Assembly (NCBI GenBank): GCA_016704445.1
Contig: JADJAE010000047.1
Coordinates: 1 to 64,000, forward strand
Source: Deltaproteobacteria bacterium
GTDB taxonomy: Bacteria; Myxococcota_A; Polyangia; Polyangiales; Ga0077539
Length of the DNA stretch: 64,000 bases
Direction: 5' to 3'
Under the pieces are notes generated by a model. The model had not been told where the DNA came from. It worked only from the letters and a program-made list of their open reading frames with translations, and ran no database searches. This document shows, one piece after another, positions 55,937 through 64,000 of the stretch (the first letter of the stretch is position 1; each line of letters begins with the position of its first letter). The position numbers and the translations under genes were made by a program.

Positions 55937-56707
55937 ATGGAGCTCAAGGTACTCGGCTGCCACGGCGGTGAGACGGCGCGACACCGCACGACGAGCTTCC
56001 TGGTCGACGGGCGCCTCGCCCTCGACGCTGGGGCGACCACCGCGATGCTCACCCTGGAGGAGCAGATGCTCCTCGACGCCGTGGTGGTCTCCCACGCGCA
56101 CCTCGACCACGTCCGCGACCTCGCCTCGCTGGCCGACAACCGCTGCCAGGGGGCCGACCGGCCGCTGGTGATCGCGGGCACCGGGGCGACCATCCGGGCG
56201 CTCAAGGAGCACTTCTTCAACAACGTGCTCTGGCCCGACTTCACCAACATCCCGCTGGTCGGGGGCACCGGTCCCACGGTGGAGCTCAAGGTGCTCGAGC
56301 CCGAGGTGCCGCAGGACATCGCGGGCTACTCCCTCAAGGCCGTGCTGGTCTCGCACACCATCGAGAGCGCCGGAATCGTGCTGTCCCGCGACGGCGCGGC
56401 GCTCGCGTTCTCCGGGGACACCGGGCCGACGGAGCGCTTCTGGGAGGTGCTCGCAGAGACGCCCGGGCTGCGCGCCGTGCTCCAGGAGGTGAGCTTCCCC
56501 AACGAGCTCGAGTGGCTCGCCAGGGTGTCGGGGCATCACACCCCGTCGACGCTGGGCCGGGAGCTCCTGAAGTTCACGCGCAAGGACATCCCCTGGCTGA
56601 TGTTCCACATCAAGCCGGCGTTTCAGGCGAAGGTCGAGCGGGAGCTCTCGACGCTCCACGAAGACCGCCTGGAGCTGCTCTCCCTCGGGGACGAGTTCGT
56701 GCTCTGA
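55937..56707 (+). CDS. Class II 3',5'-cyclic-nucleotide phosphodiesterase-like metallo-beta-lactamase-fold protein
   Basis: A 256-residue protein from ATG 55937 (MELKVLGCHGGETARHRTTS); TTG 55931, overlapping the crp-like stop, is an alternative. The metal site is HAHLDH at 53-58. SFLVDGRLALDAGA before it, GYSLKAVLVSHTIESAGIVL in the middle (second His), and SGDTGPTERFW near 155 (Asp) complete the metallo-beta-lactamase set. The order and the GCHGGE start fit the class II cAMP phosphodiesterase family (PdeA/CpdP type). It would hydrolyse the ligand of the CRP-like regulator next to it. Confidence is high for fold, medium for substrate. Confidence 0.85.
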   Translation: MELKVLGCHGGETARHRTTSFLVDGRLALDAGATTAMLTLEEQMLLDAVVVSHAHLDHVRDLASLADNRCQGADRPLVIAGTGATIRALKEHFFNNVLWPDFTNIPLVGGTGPTVELKVLEPEVPQDIAGYSLKAVLVSHTIESAGIVLSRDGAALAFSGDTGPTERFWEVLAETPGLRAVLQEVSFPNELEWLARVSGHHTPSTLGRELLKFTRKDIPWLMFHIKPAFQAKVERELSTLHEDRLELLSLGDEFVL

Positions 56708-56754
56708 GGGCGGTTCCCTCTCCGCGGTAGCAAATCAGGATACCTTCCGGGGCT

Positions 56755-57396
56755 ATGGACCTGCAGAGGCTTCTCGCCTGGGTCGAGCCGACGATCGTGC
56801 CGGGGCACGCCGCGCCGCCCTTCGACCCTTCCGCCGCCGCGGCGACGATGGCCGCCGCCGGCCGCAGCGCCGACGACCACGCGGCCTTCCTCCGACGCTG
56901 GAACGGCTGCTACGCCCTGCGTGGCGCGCTGCACCTGCTGGGCGCCCGCGACGACGTCCCCAACCAGTCGCTCGACGCCTGGAACCGCCCCGACGGCTGG
57001 CGCCAGTCCTTCGGGATGCTCATCGAGGGGGTGACCTTCTTCGCCGACTCGGGGCTGGGCGATCAGTTCGGCTACCGCGACGGCAAGGTGGTCCGGCTGC
57101 GGGTTCTCGACGCCCGGGTCGAGCGCATGGCCTCCAGCTTCGGCGAGTGGCTGGAGCTCATCTTCGTCGAGCCCGGCCGCTACCTCTCGATGGACCTCTT
57201 CGACGCCGCCGTGGCCCGCCTCGGGCCGCTGCCTCCGGGCGGACACTTCGCCCCAGCCCCGACGCACTCGCCGGGCGAGCCCATCAACCCCCGCGAGCTG
57301 GAGGTCATGCCGTGCAGGGACAACCTCGAGCTCCGAGGGGCCTCGTCGATGGTCGTGCGCGGTGCGAGGTTTCCCCAGGCGCCCGTCGCGCGCTAG
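56755..57396 (+). CDS. SMI1/KNR4 (SUKH)-like protein
   Basis: A 213-residue protein from ATG 56755 (MDLQRLLAWVEPTIVPGHA). FLRRWNGCYALRGALHLLG and GLGDQFGYRDGKVVRLRVLD fit the core of the SUKH fold (W.G...F.gal, gd.f.y..G.v...). SSFGEWLELIFVEPGRYLS is the usual last helix. SUKH proteins often act as immunity proteins to polymorphic toxins, but many are chromosomal orphans. I see no toxin next to it. It has no signal peptide and no membrane helix. Confidence 0.65.
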   Translation: MDLQRLLAWVEPTIVPGHAAPPFDPSAAAATMAAAGRSADDHAAFLRRWNGCYALRGALHLLGARDDVPNQSLDAWNRPDGWRQSFGMLIEGVTFFADSGLGDQFGYRDGKVVRLRVLDARVERMASSFGEWLELIFVEPGRYLSMDLFDAAVARLGPLPPGGHFAPAPTHSPGEPINPRELEVMPCRDNLELRGASSMVVRGARFPQAPVAR

Positions 57397-57409
57397 ACAT
57401 CGTCGGGCT

Positions 57410-58256
57410 GTGACCAACTGGCGTCGAAGAGACCGGGCGACCGTGGACGGCGCCGAGAAGCGATCGGTGGCCGCGGGGGTCTTCCGCCGCTGCGAGGGCT
57501 GCGGCGTCACCCTGCTGGAGGATGAGCTCGCCCTGGCCTGGGAGGTCTGCCCCCGCTGCGGCTTCCACCATCGGCTGGCGCCCGCCCGCTGGGTCGCGAT
57601 GCTCACCGACTCCGGGAGCTTCGCGCCCATCGGCGCCTCGCTCCGCCCCAACGATCCGCTGGGCTTCAGCGACGGGCAGACCTACCCCGACCGCGTCGCC
57701 CGTTCGCGCCGGCAGTCCGGCGAGTCCGAGGCGGTGCTGGTCGGCGACGCCACGATGGACGGCGCGCCCATCGCCCTCGGGGTCTTCGCCTTCGGCTTCA
57801 TGGGAGGCTCGATGGGCAGCGTGGTGGGAGAGCGCCTCACCCGCCTCTTCGAGCGGGGCGCGAGCGCTCGCAGGCCCGTGGTGGTGCTGAGCGCCTCGGG
57901 CGGGGCGCGCATGCAGGAGGGCATCCACTCGCTGATGCAGATGGCCAAGACCGTCGCCGCCCGGGGGCTGCTCTCCGACGCGGGCGTGCCCTTCGTCTCG
58001 GTGCTGCTGCACCCGACCACCGGAGGCGTCGCGGCCTCCTCACTACGCCCTGCTCGGCGACGTCAACCTCGCCGAGCCCGGCGCGCTCATCGGCTTCGCG
58101 GGGCCGAGGGTGATCGAGCAGACCATCAAGCAGAAGCTCCCGGAGGGCTTCCAGCGCAGCGAGTTCCTGCTGGAGCACGGGATGATCGACGCCATCGTCC
58201 CCCGCTCCGAGCTGCGCGCCACCGTGCGCCGCGTCGTCGGGCTGCTCGCGAGCTGA
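57410..58256 (+). CDS. accD: Acetyl-CoA carboxylase carboxyltransferase beta subunit, one frame break
   Basis: GTG 57410 gives MTNWRRRDRATVDG. AccD transfers CO2 from carboxybiotin to acetyl-CoA, the first step of fatty-acid synthesis, together with AccA. The N-terminal zinc finger is CEGCGVTL...CPRCGFHHRL. The crotonase-like core has FGFMGGSMGSVVGER, SASGGARMQEGIHSLMQMAK and PTTGGVAAS. Near 58035 one base is missing or extra: YALLGDVNLAEP and GFAGPRVIEQTIKQKLP GF are in the other frame, and the gene ends at TGA 58254-58256. folC follows 14 bases later, a classic accD-folC arrangement. Confidence 0.92.
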
Positions 58257-58270
58257 GGCCCCCGCTAGCG

Positions 58271-59539
58271 ATGGCCGCGCTCATCGAACGCCTCGCGCCC
58301 CTCATCGCCCGCGGCGTCGTGCTCGACCTCGCGGCCATGCGCTCCGCCCTCCGAGCGCTCGGCGATCCACAGTCCCGCATCCCCGCCGTTCACGTCGCAG
58401 GGACCAACGGCAAGGGCAGCGTCACCGCCATGGTCGACTCGGTGCTGCGCGCCGCGGGGCAGCGCGTGGGCCGCTACACCTCGCCGCACCTCCACCGCTT
58501 CGTCGAGCGCATCGCCATCGACGGGGCCCCGGTCGACGAGGCCGCCGCGCAGCGCCACTGCGATCGGCTGCTGTCGCTCATGGCGAGCGGCGCGATGCCC
58601 ACGCTGACCTTCTTCGAGGCCGCCACGGCGCTGGCCTGGATGTGCTTCGAGTCCGCCGGGGTCGAGCGCGTGGTGCTGGAGGTGGGGCTCGGCGGGAGGC
58701 TCGACGCCACCGCGGTGTGCGCCCCCGACCTCACGGTCATCACGGGCATCGCGCTCGATCACCAGGGCTACCTCGGCGCCTCCCTCGGAGCGATCGCCGC
58801 CGAGAAGGCCGGCATCCTCAAGCCGGGCATTAGCTGCGTGCTGGGCCCCCGGCTGAGCGGCCCCTCCGAGGCGAGGGAGGCGATCGAGTCCGCCGCCCGT
58901 CGGGTCGGCGCGCCGCTCTTCGACGCCGCCCCGGCGAGGGTGCTCTCGACCGACGCGTCGACCACCTCGCTGGAGGTGACCTTCGCCGGGGAGCGCCTCC
59001 CAGTGACCGTGAACCTGGGCGGCGGGTACCAGCACGAGAACGTCGCGACCGCCGTGGCCGTGCTCGATCGCCTCCGATCGCAGGGCGTACGCATCGACCC
59101 CGACGCGCTGAGGGCGGGCCTCTCGGCGGCGCGCTGGCCGGGGCGGATGGAGCGCCTCGGGGACGTGCTCCTCGACGGCGGCCACAACCTCGACGGCATC
59201 GCCGCCCTCTGCGCCTCGCCGGGGCTCCCGCCCATCACCGCGGTGGTCTTCGGGGCCTCCTCGGACAAGCCCTGGCAGGCGATGCTCGGACGCCTGGCCG
59301 AGGCCTTCCCCGGGGCGCGACGCTTCTACGCCGCCGCGCCGCTCCCCCGGGCGGTGACCCCGGAGGCGATGAAGCTGGCCCTCGACGGGGAGGCGTGCCC
59401 CTCGCCCGCGGAGGCGCTGACCGCGGCGCGAGGGCTGCGGGGGGAGGGCGTGGTGCTCGTCTGCGGCAGCCTCTACCTGGTCGCCGCGGCGCGGGCGAGC
59501 TTACTCGGGCTGGTAAACGACCCCCCGGTTGGGATGTGA
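58271..59539 (+). CDS. folC: Folylpolyglutamate synthase / dihydrofolate synthase
   Basis: A 422-residue protein from ATG 58271 (MAALIERLAPLIARG). FolC ligates glutamate to dihydropteroate or folate with ATP. The P-loop is HVAGTNGKGSVTAMVDS near 41-57. TSPHLHRFVERIAIDG follows, then VLEVGLGGRLDATAV, and DHQGYLGASLGAIAAEKAGILK (in short blocks) with the conserved DH and EKAGI. The C-terminal domain starts near WPGRMERLGDVLLDGGHNLDGI. The frame is intact. The TTACT-N6-GGTAA palindrome lies near its 3' end at 59501. Confidence 0.94.
   Translation: MAALIERLAPLIARGVVLDLAAMRSALRALGDPQSRIPAVHVAGTNGKGSVTAMVDSVLRAAGQRVGRYTSPHLHRFVERIAIDGAPVDEAAAQRHCDRLLSLMASGAMPTLTFFEAATALAWMCFESAGVERVVLEVGLGGRLDATAVCAPDLTVITGIALDHQGYLGASLGAIAAEKAGILKPGISCVLGPRLSGPSEAREAIESAARRVGAPLFDAAPARVLSTDASTTSLEVTFAGERLPVTVNLGGGYQHENVATAVAVLDRLRSQGVRIDPDALRAGLSAARWPGRMERLGDVLLDGGHNLDGIAALCASPGLPPITAVVFGASSDKPWQAMLGRLAEAFPGARRFYAAAPLPRAVTPEAMKLALDGEACPSPAEALTAARGLRGEGVVLVCGSLYLVAAARASLLGLVNDPPVGM
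59501..59516. repeat. Bipartite palindrome, copy 7 (one mismatch)
   Basis: TTACTCGGGCTGGTAA, one mismatch in the left half-site, near the 3' end of folC. It uses TTA for Leu and GTA for Val in a gene that otherwise avoids them. Confidence 0.7.
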
Positions 59540-59586
59540 CCTCGCGCCGGGTTGACCGGCGCAGCTTTTGGGGGGTTCATCCTTCA

Positions 59587-62500
59587 ATGTCCCCACTCAC
59601 GCGCGCCTTCGGGTTGGTCGTCAGCGCCCTCCTGGCCGCCCTGTCGGGCTGTACGAGCGACAACGTGCCCGCCGGGCAGTGCCGCTACGACTCCGACTGC
59701 GACAGCCCGCAGGTGTGCGTCGGAACCTTCTGCCGCGCCGCCTGCGCGACGGACCGGGACTGTCCCGACAACGGCATCTGCGCCCGCAGCCTCGGGGGCG
59801 TGCAGATCTGCGCCGCGCGAGACGCCCCGAGGCCCTGCCTCTACTCCAGCGACTGTCCGGCCACGACCTTCTGCACCCGCGACGGCATCTGTCAGTCGCG
59901 CTGCCGCGGCGACTACGACTGCCAGGTCATCAACCCCTTCAACTCCTGCGTCGAGGGGAGCTGTCAGCTCGTCTGTCCGGCGAGCTTCGCGGACTGCGAC
60001 GGCGACGTGCGCAACGGCTGCGAGGCCGACACCCGCACGTCGGCGCTCCACTGCGGGCGCTGCGCCAACGTCTGCGCCGGGGCCGACGGCGCCCCTGGAG
60101 TCTGCCGCGCCGGGGCCTGCGTGGCCCCCTGCGCGACGGGCTTCGCCGACTGCGACGGCGCCGCCGCCAACGGGTGCGAGGCCGACCTCTCGCAGTCCGA
60201 TCATTGCGGCTCGTGCGCCACCCGCTGCTCCGGCGAGCGCGCCCTCTGCCTCGCCGTGGCCGACCCCGGAACCGGCGCCCGCACCTACTCCTGCCAGGCC
60301 TCCTGCCCCGAGGGCACCACCACCTGCGGCACCCGCTGCTCGGATCTCCAGTCCGACCCGGCCCACTGCGGCGGCTGCGATCGGGCATGCCCCTCCGGCG
60401 CCGGCGCGACCGCCACCTGCGAGGCCGGCCGCTGCGGGCTGCGCTGCGCCGAGCCCGCGGCGCAGGGCGACTGCGACGGGATGGCCGCCAACGGCTGCGA
60501 GGTCGAGCTCCGTCGCAGCCCCACGCACTGCGGCGCCTGCGGCAACGCCTGCCCGCCCGCCGCCCACGCCACCCCGGCGTGCGCCGACGGCGCCTGCCAG
60601 CTCTCGTGCGAGGCGGGGTGGGGCAACTGCGACGGCGACGCGGCCAACGGCTGCGAGACCGACCTGACGGTCACCGGCGCCCACTGCGGGATGTGCGGCA
60701 ACGTCTGCGCCCCGCGGCTCAACGGGTCGAACGAGTGCGCGGCCGGGGCCTGCGTGGGGGCCTGCGCCCCGGGCTTCGGAGACTGCGACGGCGACGCGGC
60801 CAACGGCTGCGAGGTGAGCACCACCGGCAGCGTCGCGCACTGCGGCGCCTGCGGGCGGGCGTGCGCCCCCCGGCCCAACACCACGGCGGCCTGCGCCCAG
60901 GGCGCCTGCGAGTACCGCTGCGGGGAGGGCTTCCTCGACTGCGACGGCGACGCGGCCAACGGCTGCGAGGTCGAGGCCTCGACCAGCACCGCGCACTGCG
61001 GCGGCTGCGGCCGGGCGTGCAGCCGCACCAACGGGACGCCCACCTGCGCCGCGGGTAGCTGCGCGATCGCCTGCTCGTCGGGCTTCGGCAACTGCGACGG
61101 CGACGCGGCCAACGGCTGCGAGACCGACACCGCCAGCAACACCCTCAACTGCGGGGCGTGCCGGACGGTGTGCAGCTTCCCGGGTTCTGGGGCGCGCTGC
61201 GACCGGGGCACCTGCGTGCGCACCGCCTGCGGCCCCGGGCTCGGCGACTGTGACGGCATGACCGGCAACGGCTGCGAGACCACGCTCTCGACGGACAGCG
61301 CCCACTGCGGCGCCTGCGGCAACCGCTGCGTGCTCGCCAACGCGACGGCGGTCTGCCGCGGGGGAGGGTGCGCGGTCGGGGCCTGCAACCCGGGCTACGC
61401 CGACTGCGACGGCGTCGCGGCCAACGGGTGCGAGGTGGCGCTGGCGACCGATCCGCTGCACTGCGGGTCGTGCCCGCTCGCGTGCAACGCCACCAACGGC
61501 GCGGCGACTTGCGTGGCCTCGACCTGCCGCATCGCCTGCTCCGCGGGCTTCGGCAACTGCGACGCCAACGTGGCCAACGGCTGCGAGGTCGACCTCCGCA
61601 GCACCGTGACCTCCTGTGGGGCCTGCGGCCGGGCCTGCGCCCTCGCGCACGCGACCTCCGGCTGCGCCGCGGGGGCCTGCACGCTGGTGCGATGCGACGC
61701 GGGCTGGGCCGACTGCGACGCCAACGTGGCCAACGGCTGCGAGACCGACCTCAGCAGCACCGTCAGCGCGTGCGGCGCCTGCGGCCGGGCGTGCGCGCTG
61801 CCCAACGCGACGCCCACCTGCCGCGCGGGGGTCTGCGCGGTGTCGGTGTGCAACGGGGCTTACGGCGACTGCGACGGTGTGGCGGCCAACGGCTGCGAGA
61901 CCAACCTGGCCACCACCGTGGGCTCGTGCGGGGCGTGCGGCCGGGCCTGCGCGCTCGCCAACGCGACCCCGGCCTGCGCGGCGGGCGCCTGCGTCGTGGC
62001 GAGCTGCGCGGCGGGCTTCGGCAACTGCGACGGCGTCGCGGCCAACGGCTGCGAGGTCGACCTGCGGGCGTCGAACGGCCACTGCGGCCGCTGCGGCAAC
62101 GTATGCGGCGCGGGGACGGTGTGCAGCGGCGGGGTCTGCGGATCGATCTGCGGCGCGGGGACGACCTACTGCGGCGGGCGCTGCGTCGACCTGAGCACCG
62201 ACATCGCCCACTGCGGGGCCTGCGGCGCCGCCTGCCCGGCGAGGGCCAACGCGGCGACCACCTGCGCGGCGAGGGTCTGCGGCTTCACCTGCAGCGCGGG
62301 CTACGCCAACTGCGACGGCAACGCGGCCAACGGCTGCGAAACCAACCTCGCCACCTCGGTCGCCCACTGCGGCCGCTGCGCCAACGCCTGCGCCCTGCCC
62401 AACGCCACGCCGACCTGCTCCGCCGGCGCGTGCGCGGTGGCGAGCTGCGCCGCGGGCTTCGGCAACTGCGACGGCAACGCGGCCAACGGCTGCGAGACCG

Positions 62501-63699
62501 GCACCGCGACGACGGTCGCCCACTGCGGGGCGTGCGGCATCGCGTGCGTGGTGGCCAACGGCACCCCGGCCTGCCGCGCCGGGGCCTGCGCGGTGGCGAG
62601 CTGCGCGGCGGGCTACGGCAACTGCGACGGCAGCTACGGCAACGGCTGCGAGGCCGCGCTCACGACGGACAACGCCAACTGCGGCGCCTGCGGAACGCGC
62701 TGCGCCGGGGGCACGCAGTGCGCGGGGTCGCGGTGCGTCCCGGTCAACGACACCTGCCAGACGGCGACGCCCATCGACCTCGCGCGAGGCTCGGCGATCG
62801 ACCTGCCCTTCACGGTGGTCAACGCCGACCACACCACGAACCTCACGACCGACTGCGTGGCCAGCACCGGCGGCGACGTGTACTTCTCCTTCACGCTCAC
62901 CCGCCCCGAGCTGGTCTACGCCGACACCTTCGGCGCCAGCTTCGACACGGTGCTCTTCATCGCCCGCGACGGCCGCCCCCGGGGCGGGGCGTGCGACTCG
63001 TACATCCTCGGCGGCCGCCCGGGCGAGGTGTGGTGCAACGACGACGCGGCCAACACGTCGCGCGGGGACGTGTACACCCCGAGGTGCGGCACCGGCGGCG
63101 CGCAGTCGATGATCGTCGGCCGCTTCCTCCCGGGCACCTACTTCCTCGGCGTGGCGGGCTACGCCTCCTCGAGCGGCGCAGGGACGGTGCACTTCCAGCA
63201 TCTGCCGCTCACCACCAGCGGCGCGGTGGACTACATCCCCAACGTCGTCACCGGGGGCAGCTACAGCTTCGCGCGCCGCCCCTTCGTGGGCCCCGGGACG
63301 GTCAACACCACCTGCGGCGGCGGCGCAGGCCCGGAGGACACCTTCTGGTGGCGCAGCTGCCCGGAGGCCGGGGCGGTGACGATCCGCGCCAACACCTGCG
63401 GCACCCCGACGCCGACGGACACGATCATCGACATCCGTCACGCGAGCGGCGCCGCGGGGGTCTGCAACGACGACGCGGGCTCGGTCTGCTCGAGCAACAC
63501 CGTCGCCTCCAACGTCACCCAGAGCCTGCCCGCGGGGGCCGGGCTCCACACGCTCACCATGGACACCTACCGCGACCCCGCGGTGGGCTCGCTCTACTAC
63601 CTCACGATCAACCCGATCATCATCGGCGAGCGGCGTCGCGGGCCCTTCCTCGGGTCGGTCTGCCTCGCGAGGGCGATGTCCTCCGTGCCGCGCTCCTGA
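59587..63699 (+). CDS. Giant Cys-rich repeat lipoprotein with 16 NGCE-type repeats
   Basis: A 1370-residue protein from ATG 59587 (MSPLTRAFGLVVSALLAAL), with the lipobox LSGC. Residues about 25-125 hold three units of the kind CRYDSDCDSPQVCVG. Then 16 copies of a roughly 40-55-residue repeat with CDG...NGCE..L...HCG.CG..C, plus two variants with DLS.D.AHCG, run to about residue 1055. The C-terminal 300 residues are not repetitive: NDTCQTATPIDLARGSAIDLP and DVYFSFTLTRPELVYADTF fit a pre-peptidase C-terminal (PPC)-like beta domain. This is by far the largest gene here. It is exported and probably a stiff surface fibre or adhesin-like coat protein. Confidence 0.9.
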   Translation: MSPLTRAFGLVVSALLAALSGCTSDNVPAGQCRYDSDCDSPQVCVGTFCRAACATDRDCPDNGICARSLGGVQICAARDAPRPCLYSSDCPATTFCTRDGICQSRCRGDYDCQVINPFNSCVEGSCQLVCPASFADCDGDVRNGCEADTRTSALHCGRCANVCAGADGAPGVCRAGACVAPCATGFADCDGAAANGCEADLSQSDHCGSCATRCSGERALCLAVADPGTGARTYSCQASCPEGTTTCGTRCSDLQSDPAHCGGCDRACPSGAGATATCEAGRCGLRCAEPAAQGDCDGMAANGCEVELRRSPTHCGACGNACPPAAHATPACADGACQLSCEAGWGNCDGDAANGCETDLTVTGAHCGMCGNVCAPRLNGSNECAAGACVGACAPGFGDCDGDAANGCEVSTTGSVAHCGACGRACAPRPNTTAACAQGACEYRCGEGFLDCDGDAANGCEVEASTSTAHCGGCGRACSRTNGTPTCAAGSCAIACSSGFGNCDGDAANGCETDTASNTLNCGACRTVCSFPGSGARCDRGTCVRTACGPGLGDCDGMTGNGCETTLSTDSAHCGACGNRCVLANATAVCRGGGCAVGACNPGYADCDGVAANGCEVALATDPLHCGSCPLACNATNGAATCVASTCRIACSAGFGNCDANVANGCEVDLRSTVTSCGACGRACALAHATSGCAAGACTLVRCDAGWADCDANVANGCETDLSSTVSACGACGRACALPNATPTCRAGVCAVSVCNGAYGDCDGVAANGCETNLATTVGSCGACGRACALANATPACAAGACVVASCAAGFGNCDGVAANGCEVDLRASNGHCGRCGNVCGAGTVCSGGVCGSICGAGTTYCGGRCVDLSTDIAHCGACGAACPARANAATTCAARVCGFTCSAGYANCDGNAANGCETNLATSVAHCGRCANACALPNATPTCSAGACAVASCAAGFGNCDGNAANGCETGTATTVAHCGACGIACVVANGTPACRAGACAVASCAAGYGNCDGSYGNGCEAALTTDNANCGACGTRCAGGTQCAGSRCVPVNDTCQTATPIDLARGSAIDLPFTVVNADHTTNLTTDCVASTGGDVYFSFTLTRPELVYADTFGASFDTVLFIARDGRPRGGACDSYILGGRPGEVWCNDDAANTSRGDVYTPRCGTGGAQSMIVGRFLPGTYFLGVAGYASSSGAGTVHFQHLPLTTSGAVDYIPNVVTGGSYSFARRPFVGPGTVNTTCGGGAGPEDTFWWRSCPEAGAVTIRANTCGTPTPTDTIIDIRHASGAAGVCNDDAGSVCSSNTVASNVTQSLPAGAGLHTLTMDTYRDPAVGSLYYLTINPIIIGERRRGPFLGSVCLARAMSSVPRS

Positions 63700-63813
63700 A
63701 GGCGCTCCGGCGCGACACGGGCCTTGTCGTTGGACAGACCCGCGTGCCAGATTTCGCCCGCATCAGCCCAATCATCCCCCTGGAAGACCGTTCACGACCG
63801 AAGGTTGCGACCC

Positions 63814-64000
63814 ATGACCATGGAAACGATTACGAGCGGTCTGACTTCGGCGGGTGAGGAGCCCGGCGGGGCGCAGGGCGAGGTTCCCGCCGACGTGGCG
63901 GCCATCCGAGAGGCGAGGGCGCGCTGGGAGGCGGGCACCGTCGCCAAGGTGGTGGCGAAGTCGCCGCTGCGGCAGCCGAGGTTCACGACGCTCTCCGACC
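63814..64000 (+). CDS. Probable acyl-CoA mutase large subunit, 3' end outside the window
   Basis: ATG 63814 (MTMETITSGLTSAGEEPGG) opens a frame that runs to the window end. After a Gly/Glu-rich start, ADVAAIREARARWEAGTVAK then SPLRQPRFTTLSD resembles the N-terminal lead of B12-dependent methylmalonyl-CoA-mutase-like proteins (family pattern R..WE..T.A....K.P.R...FTT). Only 62 residues are visible, so this is tentative. A second ATG at 63820 is possible. If right, it would be a B12-dependent enzyme in the same window as the B12 riboswitch, but 47 kb away. Confidence 0.45.
   Translation, partial: MTMETITSGLTSAGEEPGGAQGEVPADVAAIREARARWEAGTVAKVVAKSPLRQPRFTTLSD

Noticed and set aside
56755..57396. 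SUKH-like gene as immunity protein of a toxin system
   Set aside because: No toxin, secretion or polymorphic-repeat gene lies next to it. It sits between a phosphodiesterase and accD.
42054..59516. TTACC-N6-GGTAA copies as parS centromere sites
   Set aside because: parS is a conserved TGTTTCACGTGAAACA-type 16-mer clustered near the origin. This motif differs in sequence and is spread through ordinary genes.
59990..62700. Regular repeats considered as a CRISPR array
   Set aside because: They are in frame, encode Cys-rich repeats, vary in sequence, and lack constant repeats with unique spacers.
59584..63549. Long open frame on the minus strand opposite the giant Cys-rich lipoprotein
   Set aside because: It is an Ala/Val/Arg-rich shadow of the repeat-coding strand, with no start context or domain.

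Overview
The window looks like chromosomal DNA of a myxobacterium, most like the Polyangia/Sandaracinaceae group. It is very G+C-rich, has two Ser/Thr protein kinases, many lipoproteins with Asp/Ala/Pro-rich linkers, and four Cys-rich lipoproteins built from repeats of the CDGxxxNGCE or NCGxCGxxC type. I see no rRNA, tRNA, CRISPR array or prophage.

Layout. 0-4.8 kb: prmA, rsmE, a MshEN/HEAT-repeat protein and an SDR oxidoreductase, all recognisable but cut by many single-base frame breaks. 4.8-6.5 kb: an IS630-family element with clear terminal inverted repeats. It carries a divergent LexA-like mini-gene and a long inverted repeat, and it sits inside the shared stop codons of two convergent genes. 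6.5-10.75 kb: a tldD-tldE-vWA operon (minus). 11-13.4 kb: a GST/WYL-regulator divergent pair, a small conserved protein and a TerB-like protein. 13.4-17.1 kb: a three-gene minus-strand operon under a cobalamin riboswitch, led by a beta-propeller lipoprotein. 17.3-21.9 kb: a lipoprotein, a membrane-anchored kinase and a polytopic membrane protein. 22-25.2 kb: an M48 protease plus dynamin-like GTPase pair and a shortened CinA-C protein. 25.4-28.9 kb: an FHA/AAA+ regulator, a TPR protein and a MepA-like lipoprotein. 28.9-39.5 kb: Cys-rich lipoproteins, a second kinase and a large secreted esterase. 39.5-46.8 kb: an esterase, a Trx-like/cytochrome c peroxidase fusion, an NlpC/P60-like protein, an IMPase/ADP-ribosylglycohydrolase fusion and an MFS transporter. 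46.9-55.2 kb: tex, a zinc-ribbon membrane protein, an outer-membrane-like protein, btpA-dciA, rnd and a lipoprotein. 55.3-59.5 kb: a CRP-like regulator with a class II cyclic-nucleotide phosphodiesterase, a SUKH-like protein, accD and folC. 59.6-63.7 kb: a giant Cys-rich lipoprotein. The window ends in the start of a probable acyl-CoA mutase.

Two observations stand out. First, a 16-base bipartite palindrome, TTACC-N6-GGTAA, recurs inside coding sequence between 42 and 60 kb, in different reading frames, and forces rare TTA and GTA codons. Second, the cobalamin riboswitch drives a beta-propeller lipoprotein reminiscent of the Bacteroides B12-capture protein BtuG. Frame breaks recur in well-conserved single-copy genes (prmA, rsmE, tldD, rnd, accD), so most are probably residual sequencing errors rather than true pseudogenes.
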